A DNA stretch of 64,000 nt from Bradyrhizobium diazoefficiens (GTDB lineage Bacteria > Pseudomonadota > Alphaproteobacteria > Rhizobiales > Xanthobacteraceae): assembly GCF_018131015.1 (NCBI RefSeq), contig NZ_JAFCJJ010000011.1, forward strand, positions 145,378-209,377, given 5' to 3'. The translations under genes and the position numbers were made by a program. The notes below the pieces were generated by a model that made no database searches, had not been told where the DNA came from, and was given only the letters and a program-made list of their open reading frames with translations. Below, piece by piece: positions 1-8,000 of the stretch (position 1 is its first letter; the number at the start of each line of letters is the position of its first letter).

Positions 1-759
1 GCGGTCGCCGATGAACACGGCGGATCCCATCCGGCCGTATTCCAGTCCCAGCGAATCCAGCTTGGTATGGCTTCGAACCAGCACGACCGGCAGCTTCCAC
101 CGCCTCGCCCAGCTCAGGACGCGCCGAATGCGTCCCGAGCCGTTCGAGAAGCACGTCGTATCGAAAATCACCAGATCGAGCCTGGGATCCTGCTCCCGCA
201 GTGTCGCCGCAAAGGTGTCGAACGGCGTGCTGGAGTCCAGCAGGACAATCCTGCGCTGGCCGGAGTCCGGTAAACAGTCGAGCCGCGGATGGTCCGGTGT
301 CAGCCGCCGCAGACCCCGGGCATGGCGGTCGACGAACTCCACCGTCTCGCCGTAAGAGCCCGGCCACAGCACCAGCTCCGCCGGTCCCAGGACCCGCACG
401 CAGGCAAGCAGCAACGCGGAGATCGCCGCCATGCCGGAGGAGGTGTAGATCGTCGGAGAATCGTCCGCGCCCGCAAAGTCGTAGAACGAGGGCCCGCTCA
501 CCGTAAGATCGGCGCGTTGATAATCATAGTCGAAGACGAAGGGGCCGGCGTGCGGGCGCGCGGACGTCCAGGCCGTCTCGGTGAGGGTCCATTCGTGAAG
601 CGCGTGCTCGGCTTTCAGCGCAGCGGCGAGCTGAAATTTTTGTCTGATCGCCTCGACGACCGATCCCGGGCGACGAAGCTTCGATGGCTTGGCCAATGCG
701 GCATTCAGCAGTTCGAGTTCCTGATGCTTCCTGTCGAGATAGTCTTCGAGCGCTTCCAT
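1..759 (-). CDS. PLP-dependent fold-type-I enzyme (partial, cut by window edge)
   Basis: The first 253 residues are visible and the gene runs off the left edge. A small-residue stretch TSSGMAAISALLLA (107-120) resembles the phosphate-binding turn of fold-type-I PLP enzymes. VIFDTT (Asp200) and SHTKLDSLG (Lys233) fit the ring-pairing Asp and Schiff-base Lys, about 33 residues apart as in that fold. The start is chosen for a GTGAGG ribosome site just upstream. It lies 69 bp behind the isochorismatase-like gene on the same strand, so the two may be co-transcribed. The family is inferred from motifs; the substrate is unknown. Confidence 0.7.
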   Translation of the reverse strand, partial: MEALEDYLDRKHQELELLNAALAKPSKLRRPGSVVEAIRQKFQLAAALKAEHALHEWTLTETAWTSARPHAGPFVFDYDYQRADLTVSGPSFYDFAGADDSPTIYTSSGMAAISALLLACVRVLGPAELVLWPGSYGETVEFVDRHARGLRRLTPDHPRLDCLPDSGQRRIVLLDSSTPFDTFAATLREQDPRLDLVIFDTTCFSNGSGRIRRVLSWARRWKLPVVLVRSHTKLDSLGLEYGRMGSAVFIGDR

Positions 760-828
760 GTCTTGCCTCACCCTGCATGGAAGAACGCCCGAGGCAGCAA
801 ATTGCTCCTTTCCCCGCAGCCTCCGGCG

Positions 829-1437
829 CTATTCCCGCCAGAACTCCGCAAGCTCCTCGGCGGTCAGCAGATCGACCTGGCCGTGGAAGCGCGTGCGGTA
901 CATGGTCATGAGCGCGTCGTGGCCGACATCGGACGAGCTGCACAACGCGTCCTCGACGATCACGACCCTGAAGCCGAGGTCGACGGCACTCAGGACTGTC
1001 GACAGAACGCAGACATCGGTCTCCGCGCCAGTCACGACCACCGTCCCGATCCCCTTCTCGATCAAAAGGCTCGCGAGCGCTGGATTGCTGAAAGCGGAAT
1101 AGGCCGGCTTGTCGATAATGCGGCAGGGCGGAACGTAGCGCGCCAGGGCTGGCACCAGGTCGAGGGCTGACGGCGGGAGATGCTCGCGGGTTGCATGCTT
1201 CCAGCGCCGGAAATAGGGCTGCCACTGGCCAGGGCGGTCCTCCGGGTGCAGCGGCGTGATGAAGCGCGAGAACACGGTTCGGGCCTGGTAGCGCGACACG
1301 ATCTCGGCGATCGTCGGCAGCACCCGCTCCATCCACGGCGTTTCCCAGAGGCCATCGGGTGCAAAGATGTTCTGCATGTCGATGCAGAGATGAATGGCAT
1401 CGCGAATATCCGCGACTTCCGACTTGCTGTCCCTCAT
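829..1437 (-). CDS. Isochorismatase-family cysteine hydrolase
   Basis: A 202-aa protein, the usual length of the family. The catalytic triad is visible: Asp20 in CIDMQN, Lys110 in IIDKPAYSAF, and Cys143 in TGAETDVCVLSTVL, followed by the typical GFRVVIVEDA strand. Family members hydrolyse isochorismate, nicotinamide, ureidoacrylate, N-carbamoyl compounds and similar amides; the substrate cannot be told from the motifs. The reading frame is open much further upstream, but this ATG is chosen because GGGAG lies 4 bp before it and the upstream part lacks family features. The PLP-type gene follows on the same strand, suggesting a small catabolic operon. Confidence 0.9.
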   Translation of the reverse strand: MRDSKSEVADIRDAIHLCIDMQNIFAPDGLWETPWMERVLPTIAEIVSRYQARTVFSRFITPLHPEDRPGQWQPYFRRWKHATREHLPPSALDLVPALARYVPPCRIIDKPAYSAFSNPALASLLIEKGIGTVVVTGAETDVCVLSTVLSAVDLGFRVVIVEDALCSSSDVGHDALMTMYRTRFHGQVDLLTAEELAEFWRE

Positions 1438-1680
1438 CGTCTCCCACCAAGTGCGCTGCAGCCGCTGGGCGAGCGACCGGTCACGATTTTGTGCGTCACC
1501 AGATGCAAAGAAATCTCGACGGAAGCTGTTCCACCCGGCCTTCAACGCGCTGCCGCCCTTTGCATTGCGTTCAAGGGTAGCGTCCCTCAGCAACCAATAC
1601 CCTTGGGACCGGTTGTCTTGCCAACAGCGATTGCATCGCGTCAGCGCTTGCGGTCCAGACACCACCCTTGGGATCTTGAT

Positions 1681-1899
1681 ATGACTCAGTCGTCCGACAC
1701 CGAGAAGGATCCGCGCCACCATACCGAGAGCATGAAGAAGCGTCTCTCGCAGACGATCGACCACCTTCGGCAGGATATTGGCAAGGTTGACGAACCACAG
1801 TTGAAGGCCATGTTCGAGACATCGGCCGAGGTCTTGACCGGACTGGTCAAAGCCTTCAGCGACTACGAAAAGAAGAACGAGGCGGCCTGGCGGCGGTGA
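1681..1899 (+). CDS. Small conserved hypothetical protein
   Basis: A 72-aa soluble, charged protein with a mostly helical pattern (MKKRLSQTIDHLRQDIGKVD) and no signal peptide or membrane segment. I recall near-identical short proteins in Bradyrhizobium genomes but no function. Codon use fits the core genome. It is divergent from the isochorismatase-like gene, with about 240 bp between them that must hold both promoters; I see no clear consensus there. The ribosome site is weak, so the start is moderately certain. Confidence 0.65.
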   Translation: MTQSSDTEKDPRHHTESMKKRLSQTIDHLRQDIGKVDEPQLKAMFETSAEVLTGLVKAFSDYEKKNEAAWRR

Positions 1900-2149
1900 C
1901 GGCCGTCACCGCCTTCTCCGACCATGAAGCGCGAGGCTCTGCGCGGCGCAGCCACGTGGAGCCTCCTGCTCAGATCATCCTTTCATTGACAGGGACGACG
2001 CCGGCCGTCCGCGCCGCGAATGAGTCGTCGTCCGCCCCTGACGGGCAAGTGACCGGCGCGCAAGTTCCATCACAACATCATCGGCCCGGCGGGTTAGGAA
2101 CCCCCGCGACGCGACCGAATTGTCACCGCGCAAATTCGGAGGACATCGC

Positions 2150-2224
2150 ATGGATGGGATCGTTTATCTCGTTGGCTTGATCGTGATCATCATGTTCATC
2201 TTGTCGCTGTTCGGCCTGCGGTAA
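2150..2224 (+). CDS. 24-aa single-pass membrane microprotein
   Basis: A very short reading frame beginning MDGIVYLVGLIV and ending FGLR, almost entirely one hydrophobic helix. A strong ribosome site CGGAGGA sits 6 bp before the ATG, and the stop is 5 bp from the next gene, so translation is probably coupled to the membrane protein that follows. Similar peptides occur in the same place in related genomes as I recall. It could be a small subunit of, or a leader peptide for, the next protein. Confidence 0.6.
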   Translation: MDGIVYLVGLIVIIMFILSLFGLR

Positions 2225-2229
2225 TCGCC

Positions 2230-3111
2230 ATGACCACGATTGAAACGCTCGTCCCAGCCGACGAATCGACTGTGCTCGAGCAGGGCCGGGCGCCGTTTTG
2301 GAGTCTCCAATGGACGCCCGTCATTGCCGGCGCCCTGGCGGCATCGGCACTCTCCCTGATCCTGATCTCGTTTGCAGCGGCGCTCGGGCTTGGCGTCGCC
2401 TCGGCGGCGCCGACATGGCGGGATGCATCGTTCGCGCTTTGGCTGTTGTCGGGTATCTACCTGATCTTCCAGGCGCTGATCAGCTTTGGTTGCGGAGGCT
2501 ACTTCGCAGGCCGCCTCCGGGTGCCACACGAAGCCCTGGCGGACGACACCGACACCCGCGACGGCTTGCACGGCATTGCCGCCTGGGCGCTCGCCGTCCT
2601 GATCGGCGCCATCCTGGCCGCTGTGGTCGCATGGGCGGCAAGCAAGCCGGTCTCGACGATGCAGCCGCCGTCGTCGTCCGAACCATCCGTTCTGAGCTAC
2701 GAGCTCGATCACCTGTTCCGTACGCCGCGCCGGCCGCCGAATGTCGACCTGACCGCCGAACGCGCCGAGGCCGGGCGCATCCTGATGACGTCCTCCAGCC
2801 ACAGCGGCGTCCCTGCTGACGATCGGACCTACCTCGTTCAGGAGGTCGCCGCCCTGACCGGACTGAGCGCGCCTGACGCCGAAAAGCGGGTCGACGCCAC
2901 CATCGCCAACGCAAAGAGCGCCATTTCGAGAGCGCGCGCGGCGAGCATCATCCTGGCCTTTTCCGCAGCCGCAGCCTTGCTGTTCGGCGCCGTCGCAGCC
3001 TGGGCCGGCGCTGCGGCCGGAGGGCGGCATCGCGATGGTGCGCCCATCTCGGATTGGATGACGCATTCGAACCGCTGGTACCGCCGGGCCTCACCGCGCC
3101 CGATGCCTTGA
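2230..3111 (+). CDS. Integral membrane protein of unknown function
   Basis: 293 aa with four predicted membrane helices at about residues 28-58, 66-92, 113-137 and 238-263. A hydrophilic loop (about 140-235) lies between helices 3 and 4 and contains an alanine-rich helical part (ALTGLSAPDAEKRVDA). The ATG is 5 bp after the stop of the 24-aa microprotein, so the two form a unit. I recognise it only as a conserved Bradyrhizobium membrane protein. Its neighbours suggest a role in stress or envelope physiology, which is inference. Confidence 0.75.
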   Translation: MTTIETLVPADESTVLEQGRAPFWSLQWTPVIAGALAASALSLILISFAAALGLGVASAAPTWRDASFALWLLSGIYLIFQALISFGCGGYFAGRLRVPHEALADDTDTRDGLHGIAAWALAVLIGAILAAVVAWAASKPVSTMQPPSSSEPSVLSYELDHLFRTPRRPPNVDLTAERAEAGRILMTSSSHSGVPADDRTYLVQEVAALTGLSAPDAEKRVDATIANAKSAISRARAASIILAFSAAAALLFGAVAAWAGAAAGGRHRDGAPISDWMTHSNRWYRRASPRPMP

Positions 3112-3124
3112 GCGGCGTGCGAGG

Positions 3125-3292
3125 ATGCAAAAACCGCAACGAGCGGCGAAGCCGCGGAAGGACGCTGAGCGCGAAGCGGGTCAGCCGATCATCCGGGACG
3201 CTGACAAGATCGACGACCGCGATCTCGTGCACGGAGACGGCGGCACAACCGAACTGCCGACGAGGCCGCAGGATCTCGGCAAGGACGACTGA
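3125..3292 (+). CDS. Small hydrophilic conserved protein
   Basis: A 55-aa, strongly charged frame with the block IIRDADKIDDRDLVHGDGG, which I recall as a recurring motif of short rhizobial proteins of unknown function. It starts 13 bp after the membrane protein, and GAGG directly abuts the ATG, so initiation may depend on coupling. A strong hairpin follows 22 bp after the stop. No signal peptide or membrane helix. Confidence 0.5.
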   Translation: MQKPQRAAKPRKDAEREAGQPIIRDADKIDDRDLVHGDGGTTELPTRPQDLGKDD

Positions 3293-3314
3293 TCGCGATC
3301 CATCACTCATACGA

Positions 3315-3338
3315 AGGCGTCCCCGAGAGGGGACGCCT
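3315..3338. terminator. Bidirectional terminator hairpin
   Basis: A perfect 10-bp inverted repeat aggcgtcccc / ggggacgcct with a GAGA tetraloop lies between two convergent genes. There is no long T-run, but the stem is strong enough to end transcription from both sides. Confidence 0.7.
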
Positions 3339-3367
3339 CTTCATCGAAACAACCGGCGCGCGCTGCG

Positions 3368-3670
3368 TCAGCAGCCCTTGTCGTCGGTACTGGCTGCCTT
3401 GCCGGGCTGATCGGCGGCCGTTCCCTGACCCTGCATCTGACGCTGGGCGTCCTGCGAGGAGGTCGCGGTGTTCTCGCTCGCCTTGCTCATCGCCGACGTC
3501 GGCGGATGCTCCTTGGCATTCGACGAAGCGATCCCTGTCGTCTCATTCGCCTTGCCCGTCGTCACCGGTCCGGAGCCGGCATCGCGATTGGCCGTGTTGC
3601 AAGGGCCCGCCATCGCGACGGTCGAGCTCAGCACGAGAACAGCCCCGACAAGCATCGACTTTCCAATCAT
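3368..3670 (-). CDS. Small exported protein
   Basis: 100 aa with a classic Sec signal peptide: basic N-terminus MIGKS, hydrophobic LVGAVLVLSSTV, then AMA before GPC, the likely cleavage point. The mature part is polar and low-complexity, rich in Ser, Thr, Ala, Gln and Asn, with only two cysteines. The start is set by AAGGAG upstream; an ATG 54 bp earlier lacks one. It follows the DUF2934 gene on the same strand and may share its stress promoter. Function unknown. Confidence 0.65.
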   Translation of the reverse strand: MIGKSMLVGAVLVLSSTVAMAGPCNTANRDAGSGPVTTGKANETTGIASSNAKEHPPTSAMSKASENTATSSQDAQRQMQGQGTAADQPGKAASTDDKGC

Positions 3671-3728
3671 GGCATTTCTCCTTCCTCGCTGTGACCGGCT
3701 TGCTGCGGAGCCGGCGTCCGCCATTCCA

Positions 3729-3896
3729 CTATTCCGTAAAGGTCTCGGAGGATTCCTCTGCGTTCACGGCGCCGTCGCCCGAGAGCTCGCGCTTGGCCTC
3801 GTGCCAGAACTCGTCGTCCCGCCCTTCCGGCCTGCCCGCCAATTCCCAGAGCTGATGCGCGCGGGCCCGTATGCTGTCGTCCGTCGGCTTCGGCAT
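3729..3896 (-). CDS. DUF2934 small protein
   Basis: A 55-aa protein with the DUF2934 pattern IRARAHQLWELAGRPEG followed by DEFWHEAKREL. The family is short, widespread in Proteobacteria and functionally undefined; members often sit among stress genes. The ATG follows GGGAGGA at good spacing. An EcfG-type promoter (positions 3952 down to 3927) lies 31 bp upstream, so expression under general stress is likely. That promoter overlaps the 3' end of the ligase gene. Confidence 0.85.
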   Translation of the reverse strand: MPKPTDDSIRARAHQLWELAGRPEGRDDEFWHEAKRELSGDGAVNAEESSETFTE

Positions 3897-3926
3897 GTGA
3901 TTCCTCCCTTTGCTATCTGTCGTTCC

Positions 3927-3952
3927 AACGTTGCTCCCGCGCCTCACGTTCC
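3927..3952 (-). promoter_or_regulatory. EcfG-type general stress promoter of the DUF2934 gene
   Basis: Read on the minus strand this is GGAAC-N17-CGTT, the consensus of the alphaproteobacterial sigma factor EcfG. The -10 part is 31 bp from the ATG of the DUF2934 gene, a suitable distance. Confidence 0.6.
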
Positions 3953-5011
3953 TGCGGCACCCGTGTGCTGACGTGGATCGGGCTTCGCGAGCCTGGCCCG
4001 GCCCCGCTTGACCGATGTCTGCCGAAGCTGATCCATCCGGCATTGCGTGGGCTTCTTGTCGGGGCGCCAGCGCACGATCTTCGTGCCATGACGAAACCGG
4101 TCGCCGGAGACATGGTCGTAGCTGACCTCGACGACGTGAACGGGACGCACCGGCCGCCACTCAGCCGATCGCCTCGTCGACCACCGGCTCGGCCCGCCCG
4201 GCGTCTTGCCGGTAAAGCTGCTCTCGCTCGCGATCTTCTCGAATTTTTCGGTCAGGCCGGACCGGTCGGAGGTCTTGATCGCCGAGGTGAAGCCGACGTG
4301 ATGCAAAAGACCGGCGCCGTCGTACAGTCCGAGCAGCAGCGAGCCGATCACCTTGCGACCGCCCTGCTTCTTCTCGGCATAGCGGAAGCCGCCGACCACG
4401 CAATCGGCGGAGCGCAGCAGCTTGATCTTCTGCATCCCGTCCCGCGTGCCGCCGCAATAGGCGAGGTCGAGCCGCTTTGCGATGACGCCGTCGTGACCGT
4501 CCTCCACATGCTGCAGCCATCGGATCGCCTCGGCTCGATTGCGACTCGCCGGCGACAGCGCGAACACGCCATTGCCGCCAAAATGGCGCCGCGCGAATTT
4601 TTCGAGCGCGGGGCGGCGCTTCGCGAGCGGAAGCCCCGCGAGGTCCGCGCCGACCGAGCGCAGCAGGTCGAAAGCGACAAAGCTGGCCGGCGTCTCGCCG
4701 GCAAGGCGCTTGACGCGGCTGGCGGCGGGATGGATGCGCTGAAGCAGGGCGTCGAACGAGTAGCCCTGCTCGAGGTGGATGATCAGCTCGCCGTCGAGGA
4801 TGAAAGATTCCGCTGATATGGCCGATGCCGCGGCTGCGACCTCCGGGAAATAGCGCACGAGATCGCGGCCGCCCTTCGACTGCATGCGAACGCGATCGCT
4901 ATCGCGGATCAGCAGGCAGCGAAATCCGTCCCATTTCGGCTCGTACTGCCACTCCGCCCCGCGGGGAATCTCGGCGACGGACAGGGCTTCCATCGGCTCC
5001 ATGATCAGCAT
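3944..5011 (-). CDS. ATP-dependent DNA ligase (LigC/LigD-ligase-like)
   Basis: 355 aa. Motif I is EPKWDGF, with Lys26 as the site of AMP attachment. Later ligase motifs are visible in order: ILDGELI, ASFVAFDLL, HDGVIAKR and KIKLLRSADCVVGGF. An OB-fold part ends in RWRPDKKPTQCRMDQL, as in stand-alone bacterial ligases of the LigC type. Such enzymes act in non-homologous end joining or base-excision repair, often with Ku; no ku gene is in the window. The placement among EcfG-type stress genes fits a repair role in non-growing cells. The start could also be the ATG 9 bp downstream. Confidence 0.9.
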   Translation of the reverse strand: MLIMEPMEALSVAEIPRGAEWQYEPKWDGFRCLLIRDSDRVRMQSKGGRDLVRYFPEVAAAASAISAESFILDGELIIHLEQGYSFDALLQRIHPAASRVKRLAGETPASFVAFDLLRSVGADLAGLPLAKRRPALEKFARRHFGGNGVFALSPASRNRAEAIRWLQHVEDGHDGVIAKRLDLAYCGGTRDGMQKIKLLRSADCVVGGFRYAEKKQGGRKVIGSLLLGLYDGAGLLHHVGFTSAIKTSDRSGLTEKFEKIASESSFTGKTPGGPSRWSTRRSAEWRPVRPVHVVEVSYDHVSGDRFRHGTKIVRWRPDKKPTQCRMDQLRQTSVKRGRARLAKPDPRQHTGAAGT

Positions 5012-5040
5012 CCGATCATCGAGACAGAGCCAGTCATGGG

Positions 5041-5229
5041 TCAGACCGGCCTTGCGGGATGCGCCGTACGCGGATGACGGTCATGCAGCAGGCGCGCGAG
5101 CGCCTCGCGATCCTCATCATGGCCTTTCATCGCCGTTTCGAACAGCGCCTCCTGGACGTCGCGCGGCATGTCGCCCCAGACCTCCATGGCGGCCCGGCCG
5201 AGCAGATGGGCGAAGCGTTCGTCGGCCAT
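5041..5229 (-). CDS. Small conserved hypothetical protein
   Basis: 62 aa beginning MADERFAHLLGRAAMEVWGD and mostly helical and charged (EALFETAMKGHDEDREALAR). There is no signal or membrane segment. The ATG is supported by GAGAGGAGGA; an open stretch further upstream has no support. It lies 29 bp before the ligase gene on the same strand, so the two may be one transcript. A GGAAC-N16-AGTT element upstream is a near match to an EcfG promoter. Function unknown. Confidence 0.7.
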   Translation of the reverse strand: MADERFAHLLGRAAMEVWGDMPRDVQEALFETAMKGHDEDREALARLLHDRHPRTAHPARPV

Positions 5230-5259
5230 GTCGATCCTCCTCTCTGCATCCGGTGAATA

Positions 5260-5286
5260 GGAACTGCAGCCGCCTGCCGGCGTTCC
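5260..5286. promoter_or_regulatory. Overlapping divergent EcfG-type promoters
   Basis: The plus strand has GGAAC (5260-5264), 16 bp, then CGTT (5281-5284), an exact EcfG consensus 38 bp before the DUF892 start. The minus strand over the same bases reads GGAAC-N16-AGTT, one base off consensus, facing the 62-aa gene. One site may therefore serve both genes. Confidence 0.7.
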
Positions 5287-5321
5287 ATTCAGACATTGCG
5301 AAGAGGAGGACATTGGACGCC

Positions 5322-5837
5322 ATGGGACTGTTCACCAAGGACATCAAATCGATGGACGACCTGCTGATGCACGGTCTGCAGGATATCTATTACGCCGAGC
5401 AGCAGATCCTGAAGGCGCTGCCCAAGATGATCGACAAGGCCACCAACCGGGATCTCGCGACAGGTCTGAAGAACCATCTCGAAGAAACCAAAAAGCAGGT
5501 CGAGCGGCTGGAGAAGGCATTTGCGAAACTCGGCAAGGAAGCCAGCGGAACGCAGTGCCCGGCGATCGACGGCATCATCAAGGAGGCCGACGAGACCGCG
5601 GGCGAGATCGAGGACAAGGCGGTGCTGGACGCCGCGATCGTCGCCAACGCGCAGGCCGTCGAGCATTACGAGATGTGCCGCTACGGCACGCTGATCGCCT
5701 GGGCCGAGGAGCTCGGGCATGACGAGATCGTGCGCTTCCTCACCACCAATCTGAACGAGGAGAAGGCCGCGAACACCAAGCTCAACACCGTGGCGCTACG
5801 CAAGGGCGTCAACGCGAAGGCTTCCAGCGTGGCGTAG
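5322..5837 (+). CDS. DUF892 ferritin-like protein (YciE/YciF family)
   Basis: 171 aa opening MGLFTKDIKSMDDLLMHGLQ. The four-helix ferritin-like pattern is visible: DIYYAEQQILKALPKM, then HLEETKKQVERLEKAF, then CPAIDGIIKEADE and VEHYEMCRYGTLIAWAEELG with carboxylates and His placed as for a di-metal site. The family (YciE/YciF) is induced by osmotic and general stress; its biochemical role is not settled. AGGAGGA is 11 bp before the ATG, and an in-frame TTG 9 bp earlier is possible but too close to it. An exact EcfG consensus lies upstream. A hairpin after the stop is a likely terminator. Confidence 0.9.
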   Translation: MGLFTKDIKSMDDLLMHGLQDIYYAEQQILKALPKMIDKATNRDLATGLKNHLEETKKQVERLEKAFAKLGKEASGTQCPAIDGIIKEADETAGEIEDKAVLDAAIVANAQAVEHYEMCRYGTLIAWAEELGHDEIVRFLTTNLNEEKAANTKLNTVALRKGVNAKASSVA

Positions 5838-5858
5838 ACAAGGCCGTGTCCCCACCTG

Positions 5859-5889
5859 CGGCGGCTCCGTGGATCCCGCGGGGCCGCCG
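5859..5889 (+). terminator. Probable terminator after the DUF892 gene
   Basis: Imperfect 10-bp inverted repeat cggcggctcc / ggggccgccg with an 11-nt loop, followed within 3 nt by TTTT. Confidence 0.45.
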
Positions 5890-6032
5890 GCGTTTTGCCG
5901 CCGTGCCTCCGTCCAATGACCTAACCATTTCGTCGCAGGGCTTTCCGCCTTGCCGGGCATTGCCGCACTGCCCATGATGAAACATGATGGGCTGCCGGTA
6001 AGGCCTTGTGATTGCGCAGTGGGGGGCATCTG

Positions 6033-7820
6033 ATGAACGAGAACGACATCCGCAAGGCCGTCGCCGAGGTGAAGCAAGGCACGCTGTCGCGGCGTGCGTT
6101 CATCCTCAAACTGGGTGCGGTCGGGATCACCGCGCCGATCGCGAGCCAGATCCTGAGCTGGAACGACGTGGCGATGGCCAACGCCACGCTTGCCTACAAG
6201 CCGGCCAAGGCCGGCGGCGGCGGCCCGCTCAAGATCCTGCTCTGGCAGGCCCCAACGCTGCTCAATCCGCATTTTGCGATCGGCACCAAGGACCAGATCG
6301 CCTCGCGCATCTTCTTCGAGCCGCTGGCCGGCTGGGACAAGGAGGGCAACCTGATTCCCTGCCTCGCCGCCGAGGTCCCGACCAAGGCCAACGGTGGCCT
6401 TGCGGCGGACGGCATGAGCGTGACCTGGAAGCTGAAGCAGGGCGTGAAGTGGCATGACGGCAAGCCCTTCACCGCCGACGACGTCGTCTTCACCTGGGCT
6501 TACGCCGCGGATCTTGCGACCGCGGCCTACACCACCGGATCCTACAAGGACATCAAGGTCGAGAAGATCGACGATCACACCGTCAAGGTGATCTTCAGGG
6601 CGCCGACCCCGTTCTGGGCCGATCCTTTCGTCGGCTCGGTCGGCCAGATCCTGCCAAAACATCATTTCGGCGACTATGCCGGCTCGAAGTCGCGCGATGC
6701 GCCCGGCAATCTGAAGCCGGTCGGCACCGGTCCGTACAAGTTCATCGAGTTCAAGCCGGGCGACCTGATCCTGGCCGAGCGCAACCCGGACTATCACATC
6801 AAGAACCAGCCGCATTTCGACACGCTCGAGATCAAGGGCGGCGGCGATGCCGTCTCCGCAGCGCGCGCGGTGCTGCAGACCGGCGAATACGACTATGCCT
6901 GGAACCTGCAGGTCGAGGATGAGGTCCTCAAGCGCATGGAGGCCGCCGGTAAGGGCAAGCTCGATATCGCCGTTTCCGGCAATGTCGAGTTCATCATCCT
7001 CAACACGACCGACCCGTGGACCGAGGTCGACGGCGAGCGATCCAGTGTCAAGACCAAACATCCGACGCTGTCCGATCCCGCCGTTCGCCGGGCGTTCAAC
7101 CTCTTGATCGACCGCGACTCGATCCAGAAGTTCATCTACGGCCGCGGCGGCGTCGCCACCGCGAGCTTCGTCAACCAGCCCGTGCAGTTCAAGTCGAGCA
7201 AGCTGAAATACGCGTTCGACATCGACAAGGCGAACAAGATCCTGGACGATGCCGGATGGAAGGTGGGCGCCGACGGCATCCGCGAGAAGGACGGCAAGAA
7301 GCTCAAATACGTCTACCAGACATCGATCAACGCCCCACGGCAGAAGACGCAGGCCATCATCAAGCAGGCTTGCCAGAAGGCCGGCATCGAGATCGAGATC
7401 AAGTCTGTCGTTGCGTCGGTGTTCTTCTCGTCCGATGTCGGCAACCCCGACACCTATTCGAAGCTCTATGCCGACATGGAGATGTACAACACGACGCAGC
7501 CGCAGCCCGATCCGGAGCGATTCCTGAACCAGTGCGTCTCCTGGGAGATCGCCAACAAGGACAACAAGTGGCTCGGCCGCAACGTCTCGCGCTGGTCCGA
7601 TCCCGAAGCCGACAAGGCCTACAAGGCGGCGCAGAACGAGCTCGATCCGGTCAAGCGCGCCGCGCTGCTGGTCAAGGTCAACGAGATCTTCTGCGAGGCC
7701 AACGTGTTCGTGCCCCTGCTCTCGCGCAACATCGTCAATGGCGGCGTCAATAGTCTGATGACTGACCTCTCGGGGTGGGACGTGACGACCTGGAATCTGG
7801 CGAGCTGGTATCGCAGCTGA
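6033..7820 (+). CDS. Peptide/opine-type ABC transporter substrate-binding protein (SBP family 5)
   Basis: 595 aa. A twin-arginine-like signal TLSRRAFILKLGAVGITAP leads to a cleavage region near VAMA. Family 5 features follow in order: ILLWQAPTLLNPH, VTWKLKQGVKWHDGKPFTA, TGPYKFIEFKPGD, DPAVRRAFNLLIDRDSI and DPVKRAALLVKVNEI. Such proteins capture oligopeptides, opines or similar solutes in the periplasm for a DppBCDF-type importer. No permease or ATPase genes are adjacent: it stands alone between hairpins, so it must use a transporter encoded elsewhere. A GGGGGG stretch precedes the ATG. Confidence 0.92.
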   Translation: MNENDIRKAVAEVKQGTLSRRAFILKLGAVGITAPIASQILSWNDVAMANATLAYKPAKAGGGGPLKILLWQAPTLLNPHFAIGTKDQIASRIFFEPLAGWDKEGNLIPCLAAEVPTKANGGLAADGMSVTWKLKQGVKWHDGKPFTADDVVFTWAYAADLATAAYTTGSYKDIKVEKIDDHTVKVIFRAPTPFWADPFVGSVGQILPKHHFGDYAGSKSRDAPGNLKPVGTGPYKFIEFKPGDLILAERNPDYHIKNQPHFDTLEIKGGGDAVSAARAVLQTGEYDYAWNLQVEDEVLKRMEAAGKGKLDIAVSGNVEFIILNTTDPWTEVDGERSSVKTKHPTLSDPAVRRAFNLLIDRDSIQKFIYGRGGVATASFVNQPVQFKSSKLKYAFDIDKANKILDDAGWKVGADGIREKDGKKLKYVYQTSINAPRQKTQAIIKQACQKAGIEIEIKSVVASVFFSSDVGNPDTYSKLYADMEMYNTTQPQPDPERFLNQCVSWEIANKDNKWLGRNVSRWSDPEADKAYKAAQNELDPVKRAALLVKVNEIFCEANVFVPLLSRNIVNGGVNSLMTDLSGWDVTTWNLASWYRS

Positions 7821-7844
7821 GGCCGGACGGCGCGTCACGCGACA

Positions 7845-7873
7845 GGAGAAGCACGCAGGATGCGTGCTTCTCC
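7845..7873 (+). terminator. Strong hairpin terminator
   Basis: A perfect 13-bp stem ggagaagcacgca / tgcgtgcttctcc with a 3-nt loop begins 24 bp after the binding-protein stop. It has no T-run. Confidence 0.65.
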
Positions 7874-8000
7874 ATGCTGCACTGCATTGCGTAGATTTAC
7901 GGAACCGCGAAATTATCAAAAATTAAGGCGCCAGCGCGAGGCTGGGCACAGCCGGTCCTTCTCAATTGACCGGCATGCTCAAACTCAATGGGAGGATGCA

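Noticed and set aside
2096..2121. A GGAAC before the 24-aa gene, considered as an EcfG promoter
   Set aside because: No CGTT at 16-17 bp spacing.
5796..7919. A 707-aa open frame on the minus strand
   Set aside because: Antisense shadow of the substrate-binding protein.
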